A program made the translations under genes and the position numbers. The notes beneath the pieces were generated by a model. The model worked only from the letters and a program-made list of their open reading frames with translations. It was not told the DNA's origin and ran no database searches. From contig KV748218.1 in assembly GCA_001692895.1 (NCBI GenBank), positions 248,001 to 312,000 of the forward strand: 64,000 nt of DNA, read 5' to 3'. Each line of letters opens with the position of its first letter. Within the stretch, counting starts at the first letter, position 1. Origin of the DNA: Cenococcum geophilum 1.58. Lineage: Eukaryota; Ascomycota; Dothideomycetes; Gloniales; Gloniaceae. Positions 35,894 to 47,379 of the stretch are shown here, piece after piece.

Positions 35894-36122
35894 TATATAA
35901 TTATAGCACCTAATATACTAAACGCGTATTTAAGCGTTTGGTGTACTAACTACTTACTTATAAAGCACTAACTAATTAGGGGGGGGGGGCGTGTTAGTAT
36001 ATAGACTATGTAGTCTACCTTAATAGAATTGACAGTTACCACTATTTAAAAGAGTATACGATACTATACGTATTTCGTGCCCCTGGATATAACTTACTTA
36101 TATTATTAAATTAATATAAACA
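35894..36122 (+). repeat. LTR of copia A4
   Basis: 229 bp, TATATAATTATAGC to TATAAACA. The G-run before GTGTTAGTATATAGAC is unusually long here (10 G). Confidence 0.75.
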
Positions 36123-36915
36123 CTAATTAGTAAGCGCGTATAGATTAGTAATTACTTAATACCTCCCCCTAAGCGATATATAATAGTAACTACCTATTTA
36201 TATCCTAGTACGACCTACTAAAAGGTTAGAAGTTAGGGATTACGGACTATATTACTATCTCTATATACTTATTTAAGTCTTAGTATAGTTTACTAGAAGT
36301 TTATAAACGCGAATATAGACCTTTATAGAACCTTTTACCCTTCTATAAACTATTATAGACCTATTAATTAATTTTATAGACTGTTATAAGACCTCCTCTA
36401 CCCGCTATAAGATACTACTACCCGCTATAAGCTCCTCTTAACCTATTACAGCTTATATAAATATACTACGCTATATAATATAGTAGATATAAGCAAGTAA
36501 ATTAATAAAGGTTAAAAGAAGTAGAGTTAGGGAGTTAACCTTACGTCTATAAACCGCGGTAATAACTATATTAATTTTAAAATTCTTAAATATAGATACT
36601 TTAAGCTTCTAAATAATAATCTATAGGAATAATATAAGGAAGACTTTACGGGCTTTATAGAAGCTATTTTTAAGGCTTATAACCTTATAACTACTTATAA
36701 CCTATAAACCCTCTTATATAACTAAGGCGTATAGGTTAAAAAGAATAAGCGAGTTACTATTACGTGGTCTCTATATAATACCCTATATAAGGAGAACCAA
36801 ATAAAATAGACTAAAGAGTAGATTTTAGATTATATTAAAACCAGTAAACTCTTTACCTCTTTTAAACTTAATAGGATTTCTAGTCTTATAGACAACCTAT
36901 TTAACTAAATTTGCA
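35894..36915 (+). mobile_element. Copia element A4, 5' part only (fossil)
   Basis: LTR at 35,894-36,122, then leader and the first part of gag, matching A2 and A3. The match stops at about 36,915, where Ty3/gypsy G2 begins. The rest and the 3' LTR are missing. Broken. Confidence 0.75.
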
Positions 36916-37373
36916 CTATATATTACGAACGCTTTAAGTACAATATTACGACTACTTGGAGAAGAGTTAGAAGAAGCTAGTTAGTTAATATAGGTACGGT
37001 CTAGGATGGAACCCATAGAACCATATAACGAGGAATGGTAAGCAAGTCATATAATATTATACGCAGTATACGCGGTATACGCCTACGTATAACACGTATA
37101 ACACGTATATTACGTATAAGGAGGATTTTATAGGAGTACGGTTATGTATTTAAGGACCCTCAGTCCCTACCTAGATAGTTCCTTCCTTATAGTAATTCTT
37201 AGAATATAATTAAAGTTAATCTGTTAGGCAACCACTCCACTAGTTATTATTACGTTATTAACTTACTTGCAATACCTATATACCTAGCCTATTAATAAGT
37301 TTATCGTAGTTCCTGCTATAAGGCTCCGTTATATAATTACTACCATAGTTATAGTTTTAATAAGTTGAATAAT

Positions 37374-38480
37374 ATGCCACTAAAAGCAGCTACTATAACG
37401 CTATTAACGGCGGCAACTACGTCAGGATTAGGTAACGACACTAGTATAGTAGACACTAATTTATAATAACCTATAATAGTAGGATAGTTATAAGCGATAG
37501 TTGACCAGTTAACGAGAGATAACGTAGTACTTAAAAATAGGATTAATAGGATAGGAGTAGCAAAGGTTAAGTTACTACTAATTAAAAGATTTTTAGGGGA
37601 GAGATTAAAGCTTAAAGGATTCCTTATATAAATACACTTTAAGGTTACGTAAAAGGGAGTAAAGCTAGTAATAATTATAGATTAAGTAGTATACGCAGGA
37701 TTGTTCTTATTAGGAAGAGCACTTAAATAGTTTAAGCCTTACCTTATAAAGATATAAGTAAATAGAATAATAATAACGAACCAAGAGGTACGGTTTATAT
37801 TCTTAAGTTAGGGAGGGTTCGCAGAGCGACTTATATAAATATTTAGAGATCCAGAGGCAATAACTATAGCAGAAAGAAAACTCTAAGACATTACGCAATA
37901 AACCTTAGCAATTAAGTATATAATATAGTTCTAAACGCTAGTAATATAAGTTAAGTGGAATAATAAGGCGCTTATAGTATAATATAAATAGGGACTTAAG
38001 GCTAAAGTCTAGGACGCAATTATTCTAATAGAAGATGCGGACACCTTAAGGGAACTAATAGATTAAGTAATAAAGATCGATAATAGGATCTACTAAAGGG
38101 AATAGGCTAAGAAGGGCTAGAATAGAGTTCTATAGTTATATAAGACGTAAAGTACGCAATAACCTAAGCTAAATTAGAAAATATAGTATAGCGCAGAGCT
38201 AATAGACCTAAGTAGTACTAAAGAAACCCATAAAAAATAGAGTAAAAAACTATGGAAACCTAGAGGTTAAGGATTAAGTAATTATAGAACTAAGAAGTAT
38301 AGGCTAAACTAAGGATCTTAGTAATAGAAGATGTTTAAGCGGACTCTATAATAAAAACAATGGTTTACAGAGGGAGCTTATATAAATTATAGAAAATAGG
38401 GTTATTTTGCTAGAGACTATAAAAGTAGTTAGAGTTATTACATAGTAAAGGGAACTAGACTAGTAGTATATAATATAAAC
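37374..38480 (+). pseudogene. G2 gag remnant (fossil)
   Basis: Opens ATGCCACTAAAAGCAGCT at 37,374. It shows the helical capsid-like pattern of a retrotransposon gag near 37,560-37,920 and a zinc-knuckle-like block near 38,390-38,440. Broken. Confidence 0.6.
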
Positions 38481-40479
38481 ATATAAAGGGATAATAATAT
38501 ACTATAAGGAACAAAAGAATATTTAATTAGAAGTTTTACGTTTTATTATAATAATGTATACTAAATTTATAAAGACGCTAAGTATAGTGTAAGCTATTGG
38601 CCATAAGAGCCAGAGTTAAGAGGACTTAAAGGAACTAAAGAGTTAGATAAAGAATAAGATTAACTCTATAAGCTAAATTAAGATATTATAGTAACGTGTA
38701 GATAATAATTAGTAACAATAACAATGGAGTTAGAGTACTTATTAATTAACAGTAACGAGAATAGTAAAGGAACTAACTAGGGGTATTTAAACCTTAATAA
38801 CGCAATAAAAGTAGAGACTAAGACCGCTATAGAGCAAGGTTTAGTAACGGGTATTATAACACTATTAGATACAGCATCTATCGCTTTATAAGACGGAAGG
38901 AGTAATATTAAAAGATAATTAAGCAAGTAGACAACTACTAGTGCTAGCTTACCACTTAATAAAGGTAAAAGGCTAAAGGCTTAAGATTCTTAAGACGAGA
39001 TAAGAGATAACTAAGATTTTAAGATAAAATAAGGCATACTTAAGAACCCACAACGGATGAAAAACCGATAGGATAGAGCAATAGCTTAGTTTAGTAATAT
39101 ACAAATAAACTTAAGACGAAGTTTCCTAAAGGTATAAGACTTTTAAGACAAGATAAGTAAGATTTAGGACTTTTAAGATAAGACGAGGACACTAGTAAAG
39201 CCTAGTTAGACTAAGGCTAAAGCGCAGCTTAAGAAAGAAGCAAGCTTAGGGTTAAAGAATCCAAGGGGTTAAGAATTTGGAGTATGAATAAGGACACCTA
39301 TAAGAAAAAAGTAAGAGACTTCGCTATAGATTAGGGAATCTATAGTATAAACAGTAGTTAGATTAGGAGATAGATATATAGACCTAGAAGACTTACTAGG
39401 TAAACGTAGTATTTAACCTAAAGATTAAAAAGTTAATATAGTGATTAAAAAGTAAGAGAACTTTAAGGATTTAATTACAAGACGTAAATAATAAGAAACT
39501 ATAGACGAGTTTAGAGCAAGAATTATCGTATAGTAAGAAAAAAAACTAGATATAAGATCTAGTATACTAGGTTATATAAGGGATAGAGCACCTATATAAA
39601 GAATTACTAATAGGCCAAGAATAGGCATACTAAGAGCTAAGTAGCTTACTAAACTGGAAAATAAAGAGGATCTAGGGATTCCTACTAGGTTTAAAGAACG
39701 ATATATAAAAGGCTATTATAACGCAGTAATAAGAAGATACTTCTTTACGGATAGACCGTATACACTTTAGCAGCTATACCAAAAGTGGTATAGGCAACGA
39801 TATAATAATAAGTAGGAAGATTTCTATATATAGTTAGATAAAAAAGTTATCTAAGACTACCTAATTACGGAAAAAGCAATAAATTATATCAAGGGAGCCT
39901 TAATTACAACATTAAAGGATTTAGAGGAACGATTAGAGAACTAGAGAAATAAGAGGCGCGTCTTAGTACCTATAAATAAAGTTACAATATTTAAATTAGT
40001 GCGATAGAGGTTTAAACTTAAGGATAAAAATAAGTTAAGAGTTAACCTAAAGCACCTAGCACACTATACGCTATTATGGATTGTATATATAGATAATATA
40101 TATAAGATATATAAGAATCCAAAGGAAAAAAACCGGAAATACCCTATAAGGATATACTAGATAATAGATAAATAATAGTATAGGAATGCTAAGTATATAT
40201 ACAGCTAGCATCCAGCAAAAGTCTAAAAGGAAGGAAGTTTAATACTTTAACTAGAAAGGTTCCTTACGGAAGAATGCTTAAATAGATAATAATAGTAGGA
40301 ATGTTTAAAGAACACCTATCTATAGTATATTAAAGATAAAAAGTAAACTAGGTATTAGCTAAAGAATAAGCTAAGTATAATAGGATTAAGCAGCTAATAG
40401 TTAGGAAAAGTAGAGGCCTATAGGACTAGAGGGAGCTAGTAATAGAGCCTTAAACCCTTAAAGGAATTTAAGGATAATA

Positions 40480-43400
40480 CCTAAATCTAAGAGTTAATTA
40501 GCAAGATTAACAGTTTAAAGCGTTAGTAGATAGTAGAGTAATACGAAACTATATCTTACTAATAGTAGTTAAAAGAATAGGGCTATCATATAGGCAAAAA
40601 GAGCACCCTTATCTATTAGTAATAATTTTAGGAGATCTAATAGCCTATAGAGGAGGCATTATTAATCTTAAAATAGGACTAATTTAGATAACCATTAAAG
40701 GAAGATAAGTTAAGATATCTTTTAATATATTACCATTAGGGAATAATAAGGCAGTATTAGGAATGCCTTAGTTATAGGAATATAATCTAAAGATTAATTA
40801 GGTTATAGGTTAGGTTGATATTAGAGATATACAATAACACAAGATGCGATAATAAACTAAGTTAGTATAGTACTAAGTTAGAGTAATATATAAGGAGACC
40901 AATTAAGGATTAAGCTATATACTAAAGAGATACCACAAATATAGCAAGAAGCTATAGTCACCAGAAAGTCAAAAGCTATTAGATTATATAGCATAGGACT
41001 ATAAGATAGAGCTAGAACTAGGAATAAGCCTAAGGTTCTACCCAACTTATAAGTTAATAGAAAAAGAGTTATAGGCACTTAAGGAGTTTATTTAGGAAAA
41101 TCTTTAAAAAGGATATATTAGACTATCGCAGTTATTAGTGGGATATTTAGTACTATTCGTACTAAAGAAGAATAGAAAACTTAGGCTATATATTAACTAC
41201 AAATAGTTAAACAGCATTACTAGGAAGGATAGGTATCTTTTACCCTTAATTAGTAAAATCTAAGATAGGATTAGTAACGCGTAAATCTTTATAAAGATAA
41301 ATCTAAAATAGGCGTACTATTAGATTAGAATTAAGGAAGGTAATAAATAAAGGGCAGTTTTTAGGTTAAAAAAAGGACTATATAAACCACTAGTTATATA
41401 ATTTAGGCTTATAAATATACTAGCAACGTTTTAGAAGCGTATTAATAATATATTAAGAGAACACTTAGATAAATTTATTATAGTATACCTTAACAATATT
41501 ATTATCTACTTAATAAGTAAGGAAGAATATAGAGAATATATTAAATAGGTTTTAAAGAGACTATAAAAAGAACAGATACTAGTAACAATTAAAAAATACG
41601 AGTTCTTTACTAAAAAGACAGATTTTATTAAATTTATTATTAAACTAGGCTAACTTAGTATAGATCTAAAGAAGATTAAGGCTATAATAAATTAATAAGA
41701 ACTAGAAAATGTAATATAGTTAAGGTTATTTTTAGGGTTCTGTAACTACTATAGAAGATTTATAGCTTAATAGTTAAAGAATATTAAGCCACTTATAAAA
41801 TTAATAAAAAAGGAAGAACTATAGGTATAGGGAGAGGAATAAAAGGAACTATTTAAAAAAATTAAATAGTTATTTACCTAGGAGCTAGTTTTTAAAATCT
41901 ATTAACTATAGTTAGAGACAGTAGTTAAAACGGATATATTAGACTATATACTAAAAGCGTGCTTTTTATAGAAATATAAAGATAAATAGCACCTAGTGGT
42001 ATACTACAGTTAAAAAATAATACCACTAGAACTAAACTATAACATCTATAATAAGGAGTTATTAGGTATAGTTACAGCACTAAAAAAATAGAGGTTATTC
42101 TTATAAGGTATAGAAAAACCATTTATAGTTAAAATAGATTATAAGAACCTAACGGGGTTCCTAATAACAAAAGAACTTAATTATAGATAAGTTAGATAGG
42201 CGGAGATGCTTATAGAATACTATTTTAAGATTTAGTATACTAAGGGTACAGAGAATGCACGAGTAGACGCTCTAAGTAGAAAGGCTAAACTATAAAACAA
42301 TAAAAAGCCGTTAGGGGCTTTATTGCGAAGGGATATAAATAAATTAATTAGGTATAATTATCTAAAGATCGCAGCAACATAAGAAGAAAAGACCTACGAA
42401 TTACTAGAAAGTAATTAGATATAAAAAATCCTAGACGCATAAATAGAGGATCTAGACTTAGAGTGGTATAAAAATTAAAAAGTAATATATATACTAAGAT
42501 CTATTACAAAGGAGTTTATTAAGTTATTTTATAAAGGACTAACTTAAGGATATAATAGAGCTACAGGCTTAGTATTAAGACTTTAAAAGAAGTATATTAT
42601 TAATAGAATCTAGGGACTAGCTAGGTAAGTTATAAAAGAATATTTAGATTGCTAAAGGAATAAACTAATAAGGTATAAGCTATATAGAGAGCTATAACCT
42701 ATTAAAATACCAGAGAGACTATAAGAGGTTATATTATAGGACTTTATTATTAAGTTACTAAAATTAAGAGATTCTATTACTAGATAAGATTATAATATAA
42801 TCTTAGTAATAATAGATAAGCTTATAAAGTAGGGATACTTTATAGCATATTTAGAAGAAATATTAGCAGAAGATATCGCTATAATCTATATTAAAGAAGT
42901 GTTTATAAGATATAAAGCACTAAGCAAGATTATATCGGATAGAGATCTAAGATTTATAGCAGTATTCTAAGAAGTATTCTTAGCAGAGTAAGAAGTTTAA
43001 GTAGCAACTTCTACTATATATTATCCATAAACAGACAGTTAAACGGAAAGATTAAATTAGACACTAAAACAATATCTAAGGCATTATATTAATTATATAT
43101 AGAATAATTAGATATCGCTATTACTAGTTATATAGTTTATATATAATATAATACCATAAGAAGGAATAGGCATGTTACTATTTAAGGTAAATTATAAATA
43201 TAAGCCAAGGACCTTATTATCGCTACATTAAGTAAAAAAAATAAGTAGTATAGCTAAGTAAAGAATAAAGAGTTTAATAAATCTTTATATAGACCTTACG
43301 GAAATAGCTAAGGCGGTATAATAAAGGATAAAAAAGTACTATAATACTAAGAAATCTAAGGGACCAGATCTTAAGGAGGGAGATAAAGTATAGCTACTAT

Positions 43401-43790
43401 ATAAAAATTTTAAGAGTTAATAATTAAGTAAGAAGTTAGACCATGTCAGACTAGGACCTTTTAAAATTATATAAAAAATTTTATTAGTTATATTTAAGTT
43501 AAACCTACCAGCCAGGATAAAGATCTACCCTATATAGTATATTATAATACTAGAGCTAGTATATAGGAGTATTAAGCCACTAGTTTATAAAGCAGATATA
43601 TATAGAGAATAAAAGGAAGACAAATAGTAAGTTTTAAAGATTGTTAGTTATAAGGATATAGATAATAAAATATAGTATAAAGTAAAGTAAATAGGCTATA
43701 ATAAGACTACCTAGAAGCTACTAGAAAACTTAAAAAACGCTATAGGAAAGGTATAGGAGTATTAAAAGAAAAAAGGTCAGGTAATATTAA
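40480..43790 (+). pseudogene. G2 pol remnant: protease, reverse transcriptase, RNase H, integrase, chromodomain (fossil)
   Basis: Domain order of a Ty3/gypsy pol. The reverse transcriptase and RNase H parts are the clearest (about 41,160-42,290). The integrase core follows at about 42,720-43,060. The final 50 residues, with Y-K-D-I-D-N-K and V-K and G-Y-N-K-T-T spacing near 43,650-43,720, resemble a chromodomain, which in this group targets integration to modified chromatin. Broken many times. Confidence 0.75.
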
Positions 43791-44506
43791 TAAAGAGAAA
43801 TCGCTAAAGAATAAGTTACCTAAAGGGGACCTAGAAAGAGCAACTGCTAAACTACTTAGAGTTATTTCCTTCTCTATTAGAAGAGAATCCGTTCTTTTAT
43901 TATTAAGTTCCTATAAACCTTATTTTATAAGTTTCTACTCCTTAAAATAAACCTTCTTACAAACTTTTTTAAGATAAATTAACTAAGTAAATATAGCAAG
44001 ACGAGAATTAAGAGCCCGTTATTAAGCATTAGTAGCCTTCTTTTTAGCGTTACGTAAATAACGAAGTTCCGCTAAGGCAATAGATAGTTTATTATTAAGC
44101 TTTATAGCAGCAAATTAAATACAAGACCCTATAACAAATTACTTAAGAAACTTAAAGACTATTAAGAGTTATAGGACGCGTATACTTAGCGTTAGAAGTA
44201 AAGCAAACATTATAGGATAATTAAATGTTTGCTTTAGTGCACTCTAAGTAGGAAGAGGGTTATTAAGATAAAGGACTCGCTATCGCAATATATACTAACC
44301 CTGCCTTTAAATAGCAAGAATACGGAGATAGTATAATCTTACTAAGCGATAGTATTATAGCAACAGTGTGGGCACGACGTTGCGCTTATAAGGAAGAAGA
44401 GGCTTTAGGTATTATAAGTAATAATATTAACTAAATTAATTAGACGGATATTATACCTCTAGTAAACAACTTAGAGATACTAGGTATCTATTAGACTCAC
44501 AAGGGG

Positions 44507-44770
44507 ATATTACATAGCTACGGTTCGTAGATAGTATAATGGTTGTTCTGTGTGTTCTTAATAGGAATAAGGAAAGGGGTAAGGAACCTAAGGTTCCTCA
44601 CTACGCTAGGGCCACGTTAACACGTGACGACCGCTTGCCTCATTCCCGACACTGGCAACTCTTCTTTTATAGTTGCCATCTATATACACTTATGGATTGC
44701 CACTATATAAAGATACAAAGCTAAGGAAAAGAAGAAGATAAAGAAGGACGTTAGGTTTAATAAGAATATA
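44507..44770 (+). repeat. LTR-like sequence after G2
   Basis: Starts after the purine run AAGGGGATA and contains module Q (44,553-44,637) and a TATATAAAGATACAAAG promoter-like stretch near 44,704. Its first 100 bp recur at about 46,475-46,613. The part after module Q recurs on the reverse strand at about 52,490-52,540. Mostly free of RIP. Confidence 0.5.
44553..44637 (+). repeat. Module Q, copy 1 (GGAATAAGG...CCTCATTCC)
   Basis: A short module bounded by imperfect inverted ends (GGAATAAGGAAAG and CTTGCCTCATTCC) with an inner palindrome AAGGAACCTAAGGTTCCT. Related copies: 46,520-46,608 (same strand), 46,619-46,742 and 52,543-52,672 (opposite strand). Behaves like a MITE carried in several LTRs. 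Confidence 0.6.
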
Positions 44771-44775
44771 AAGGG

Positions 44776-44893
44776 AGTCGCTAAGGCGCTAGTAGTAAGT
44801 GAGCCAATAGCGATTTTCTATCCCGGGGATGGAAAATCCTAATTAGTTGGCAAAAGTTAGGGTCGGCAGAATATGGCAGAATTTGGTAGGTAG
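44776..44893 (-). repeat. Palindromic module P, copy 2
   Basis: Reverse-strand copy of the unit in copia A3, with the cleanest inverted repeat: GATTTTCTATCCC and GGGATGGAAAATC around a central GG (44,812-44,840). It ends in GGCAGAATATGGCAGAATTTG, a short direct repeat of GGCAGAAT. GC content ordinary, no RIP. Confidence 0.65.
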
Positions 44894-45060
44894 TACGCCC
44901 TAGGAAACTGTGTTATTAAAATAGGGTTACGGAGCTAGCGGAGCGTAACTAGATACGGCTAGCTTAAGTAAATGGGAACAACAGTTAACCAATAGGAATG
45001 CTCTTAAATTGCCTTTGTTATCGCATCTGCCGGGTTATCTTGGCCATTAATCTATTGAAT
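44894..45060. other. Spacer of ordinary composition, no gene seen
   Basis: Unassigned sequence between module P and the 12-bp repeat array. Confidence 0.35.
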
Positions 45061-45079
45061 TTTAAATAGTTCTTGATGC

Positions 45080-45372
45080 TCTATAAGGACCTCCACGAGG
45101 ACCTCTACGAGAGCCTCTACGAGGACCTCTACGAGAGTCTCCACGAGAACCTCTCTGAGGACCTCTATGAGGACCTCTATGAGAACCTCTGCGAGGACCT
45201 CCATAAGGACCTCTACCAGGACCTCTACCAGGACCTCTACGAGGACCTCTGCGAGGACCTCCATGAGGATCTCTATAAGGGTCTCCACGAGAACCTCTAT
45301 AAGGGTCTCCACGAGAACCTCTATAAGGGTCTCCACGAGAACCTCTATAAGGGTCTCCACGAGAACCTCCAT
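45080..45372 (+). repeat. 12-bp tandem array, about 24 units
   Basis: Units of the type GACCTCTACGAG with variants AACCTCTATAAG and AGCCTCTACGAG. The right half is a higher-order 24-bp repeat (GGTCTCCACGAGAACCTCTATAAG). Because 12 is a multiple of three, several frames stay open on both strands. On the - strand one frame repeats R-G-P/R-G-S, an RGG-like composition that fits the gag protein of the fragment in which it lies. Free of RIP. Confidence 0.85.
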
Positions 45373-45461
45373 TAGTGCTTTATAGCCGATATTAATCGTA
45401 CCCTCTACCGTATTCCAATTCCCTGCTAAACTTCTCCTAATCTTGCGGTAGTAACGTAGAT

Positions 45462-45600
45462 CTAGGTTATTGCGGAGGTTATTACGGATATTGCTACGGA
45501 GGTTACTGCGGAGATTGCTGCGGATATTACTGCGGAGGTTGCTGCGGAGATTACTGCGGAGGCTACTGCGATGGATATAGAACTAAAGATAGAGGTGGAT
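45462..45600 (+). repeat. Short GCGGAGRTT-type tandem repeat
   Basis: About 12 units of 9-12 bp (ACTGCGGAGGTT, GCTGCGGATATT and similar). On the - strand the repeat reads as Gln/Pro-rich, on + as E-V-A-A-E-I-T-A-like. Part of the same low-complexity gag region. Confidence 0.65.
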
Positions 45601-46474
45601 ACTAGGGAACTAAAGACGGAGGTAGAAGCGATAGATACTGGGAAACTAAAGATAGAGGTTAAAGTGATAGATGCGGAACGGAGGAACTTATGCTTAAATT
45701 TCATTGTAAGCTAAGCTTCTTTTAGTGCTTAATCTCTTATAAAGTCTATTTGTGCTCTTCTTCTGCGTTAAGGACTTGCTTCTAAATATTGTTTCTAATA
45801 ATACCCCTATCTATAGGGATAAATACTCTACTCTCCCGAAGAAAGTCTTAAAAATTCTTAATAATATTAATATTGCTAAGCGCCTAGGTGTCGGCGGTCT
45901 ATCCTATAAAATCCTCCCTAAAATATTCCCATAGTTGTAAATCGGCGTAGTATCTACTTTGGTAGAATAAAATCCGGTATAAGAGAAAGCTATTAACTTA
46001 TTATGCGGTATAAGTTGTTATATTAAAGGCAAATTTATCCTAATCTTTATTAATGAGTTCCGCGTATATAGCTACCCCTAGTAGTAAGGAGTCTCTCTAG
46101 TTATTTATAGCCATGTTTTCAGAGGAAGGGAAGTATTATTTGGTACGCGTTTATGATATATATTTGTGATTATAGGGCTCAAAACCAGTTCTGGCCTTAA
46201 ATCGCGAAGACTTATAAAGCGTGTTGTTCTGCGTAATAAACGCAAGAATCTGTAATCTAGGGAAGGCTTAGGACCAGTTCTAGCCTTTAGATCCTTAGAT
46301 TCGTGGAAGAGTTCTATTTAAGGTTTAGGACTAGTTCTGACCTTAAAAGACAGCTTCCTCTAGCACGAGTAGTACTGGTATAGTGGCTTGTCTCTTCTTA
46401 GTAAAAACCTTACTATTCTATAGTATAACAGTAAAGTTAACTACTAATCAGTATTAGACTTATAAGGGGATATT

Positions 46475-46613
46475 ACGTAGCTACGGTTCGTAGATAGTAT
46501 AATAGTTATTCTATATATTTTTAATAGGAATAAGGAAAGGGGTAAGGAACCTAAGGTTCCTCACTACGCTAGGGCCACGTTAATACGTAACGACCGCTTA
46601 CCTTATTCCCAAC
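46475..46613 (+). repeat. Partial LTR-like sequence with module Q, copy 2
   Basis: Matches 44,498-44,640 including the purine run and the CGGTTCGTAGATAGTATAAT stretch. It is cut at 46,613, where an inverted partner begins. Confidence 0.6.
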
Positions 46614-46821
46614 TGTCGGGAATAAGGCAAGTTGCCGCCACGTACGGCAAACTGCCGTCACGTAATAGCAAGTTGCCATTACGTGTCGCCGCGGTACTAG
46701 CGTGGCGAGGAGCCTTAAGTTCCTCGCCTTCCCTTATTCCAATTAATAAGCTTTATTAACCAATATCACTATAACCCTACTCAAGTAATTGTTATTGGTG
46801 AGTCACCCTATATAACTAATA
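46614..46821 (+). repeat. 208-bp repeat, left copy (probable 5' LTR of copia B)
   Basis: Starts TGTCGGGAATAAGG, ends ATAACTAATA. The counterpart at 52,538-52,745 has the same length and starts TGTTAGGAATAAGG and ends GACCAACA, i.e. the TG...CA ends of an LTR. It contains module Q in reverse orientation (46,619-46,742). The two flank copia B directly, hence the LTR reading. Against it: flanking 5-bp sequences differ, and similarity of the right copy to another LTR runs past its left end. Confidence 0.55.
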
Positions 46822-47379
46822 CTAATTAGTGGTTAAATATATAGTTAACTATAAAGTAGCTAGGTTTTTAAATAGAAGAGACAGTCTTATATAGGGGTGC
46901 TATATACGCTTATATGGAATAGATCCCGGCAATATTATGCTACTTTAGACTTACGGAAAACTAGTAATAGAAGTATTACTAAGTACTAGAAGATACCAAG
47001 TTGCGTCTATTATATAGAACAACCGCGTTTACAAAGATTTGGTTAAGTACTTTAGGTTAGAAGTGTCACTAAACCTAAGGTCCTAAGTTAACGTCTAAAA
47101 CGCATTAAACAACATCTTAAATTGCCTACCTTTTGACAGCAAACCTACGAGATTCTATAAAACCAAAAATCCTACCTACCTTTAACATACGACACCCCGT
47201 CGATCTTCTTACCTACTATAGCATTAACCTACCCAAAGAAGTATAAGGAAGATATTAACCTAAAGATATAAAATAAAGCTATAATTAACCTTGCAAACGC
47301 TAATAAATAAGACTTAAATGGATTTTTATTATACCGTATAGTATATTATAAGGACAGTAAATATAATAATACCGCGCTA

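Larger units (their letters stand above)
36921..44506 (+). mobile_element. Ty3/gypsy chromodomain element G2 (fossil)
   Basis: A 7.6-kb Ty3/gypsy element on the + strand. A leader or LTR-like stretch (36,921 to about 37,330) precedes gag, which opens near 37,374. Then follow a gag zinc-knuckle region (about 38,390-38,440), a long linker, protease (about 40,510-40,780), reverse transcriptase (about 41,040-41,720), RNase H (about 41,930-42,290), integrase (about 42,620-43,230) and a chromodomain-like end (about 43,640-43,790), which places it with the chromoviruses. A further coding-like stretch (about 43,850-44,500) is not recognised. A purine run AAGGGGATA lies at 44,498-44,506. The two ends do not resemble each other, so an LTR pair is not established. 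Dozens of breaks. Confidence 0.75.
45052..46200 (-). mobile_element. Inverted 5' fragment resembling copia B (fossil)
   Basis: On the - strand this matches the leader and gag start of copia B (about 47,280-47,600 on +), continuing into a glutamine/proline-rich stretch (45,455-45,600) and the 12-bp repeat array. Only the beginning of the element is present. Broken. Confidence 0.55.

Noticed and set aside
45052-45385. Three long open frames over the 12-bp array as small genes
   Set aside because: All follow from a stop-free 12-bp unit. They have no independent start context and no non-repeat sequence.
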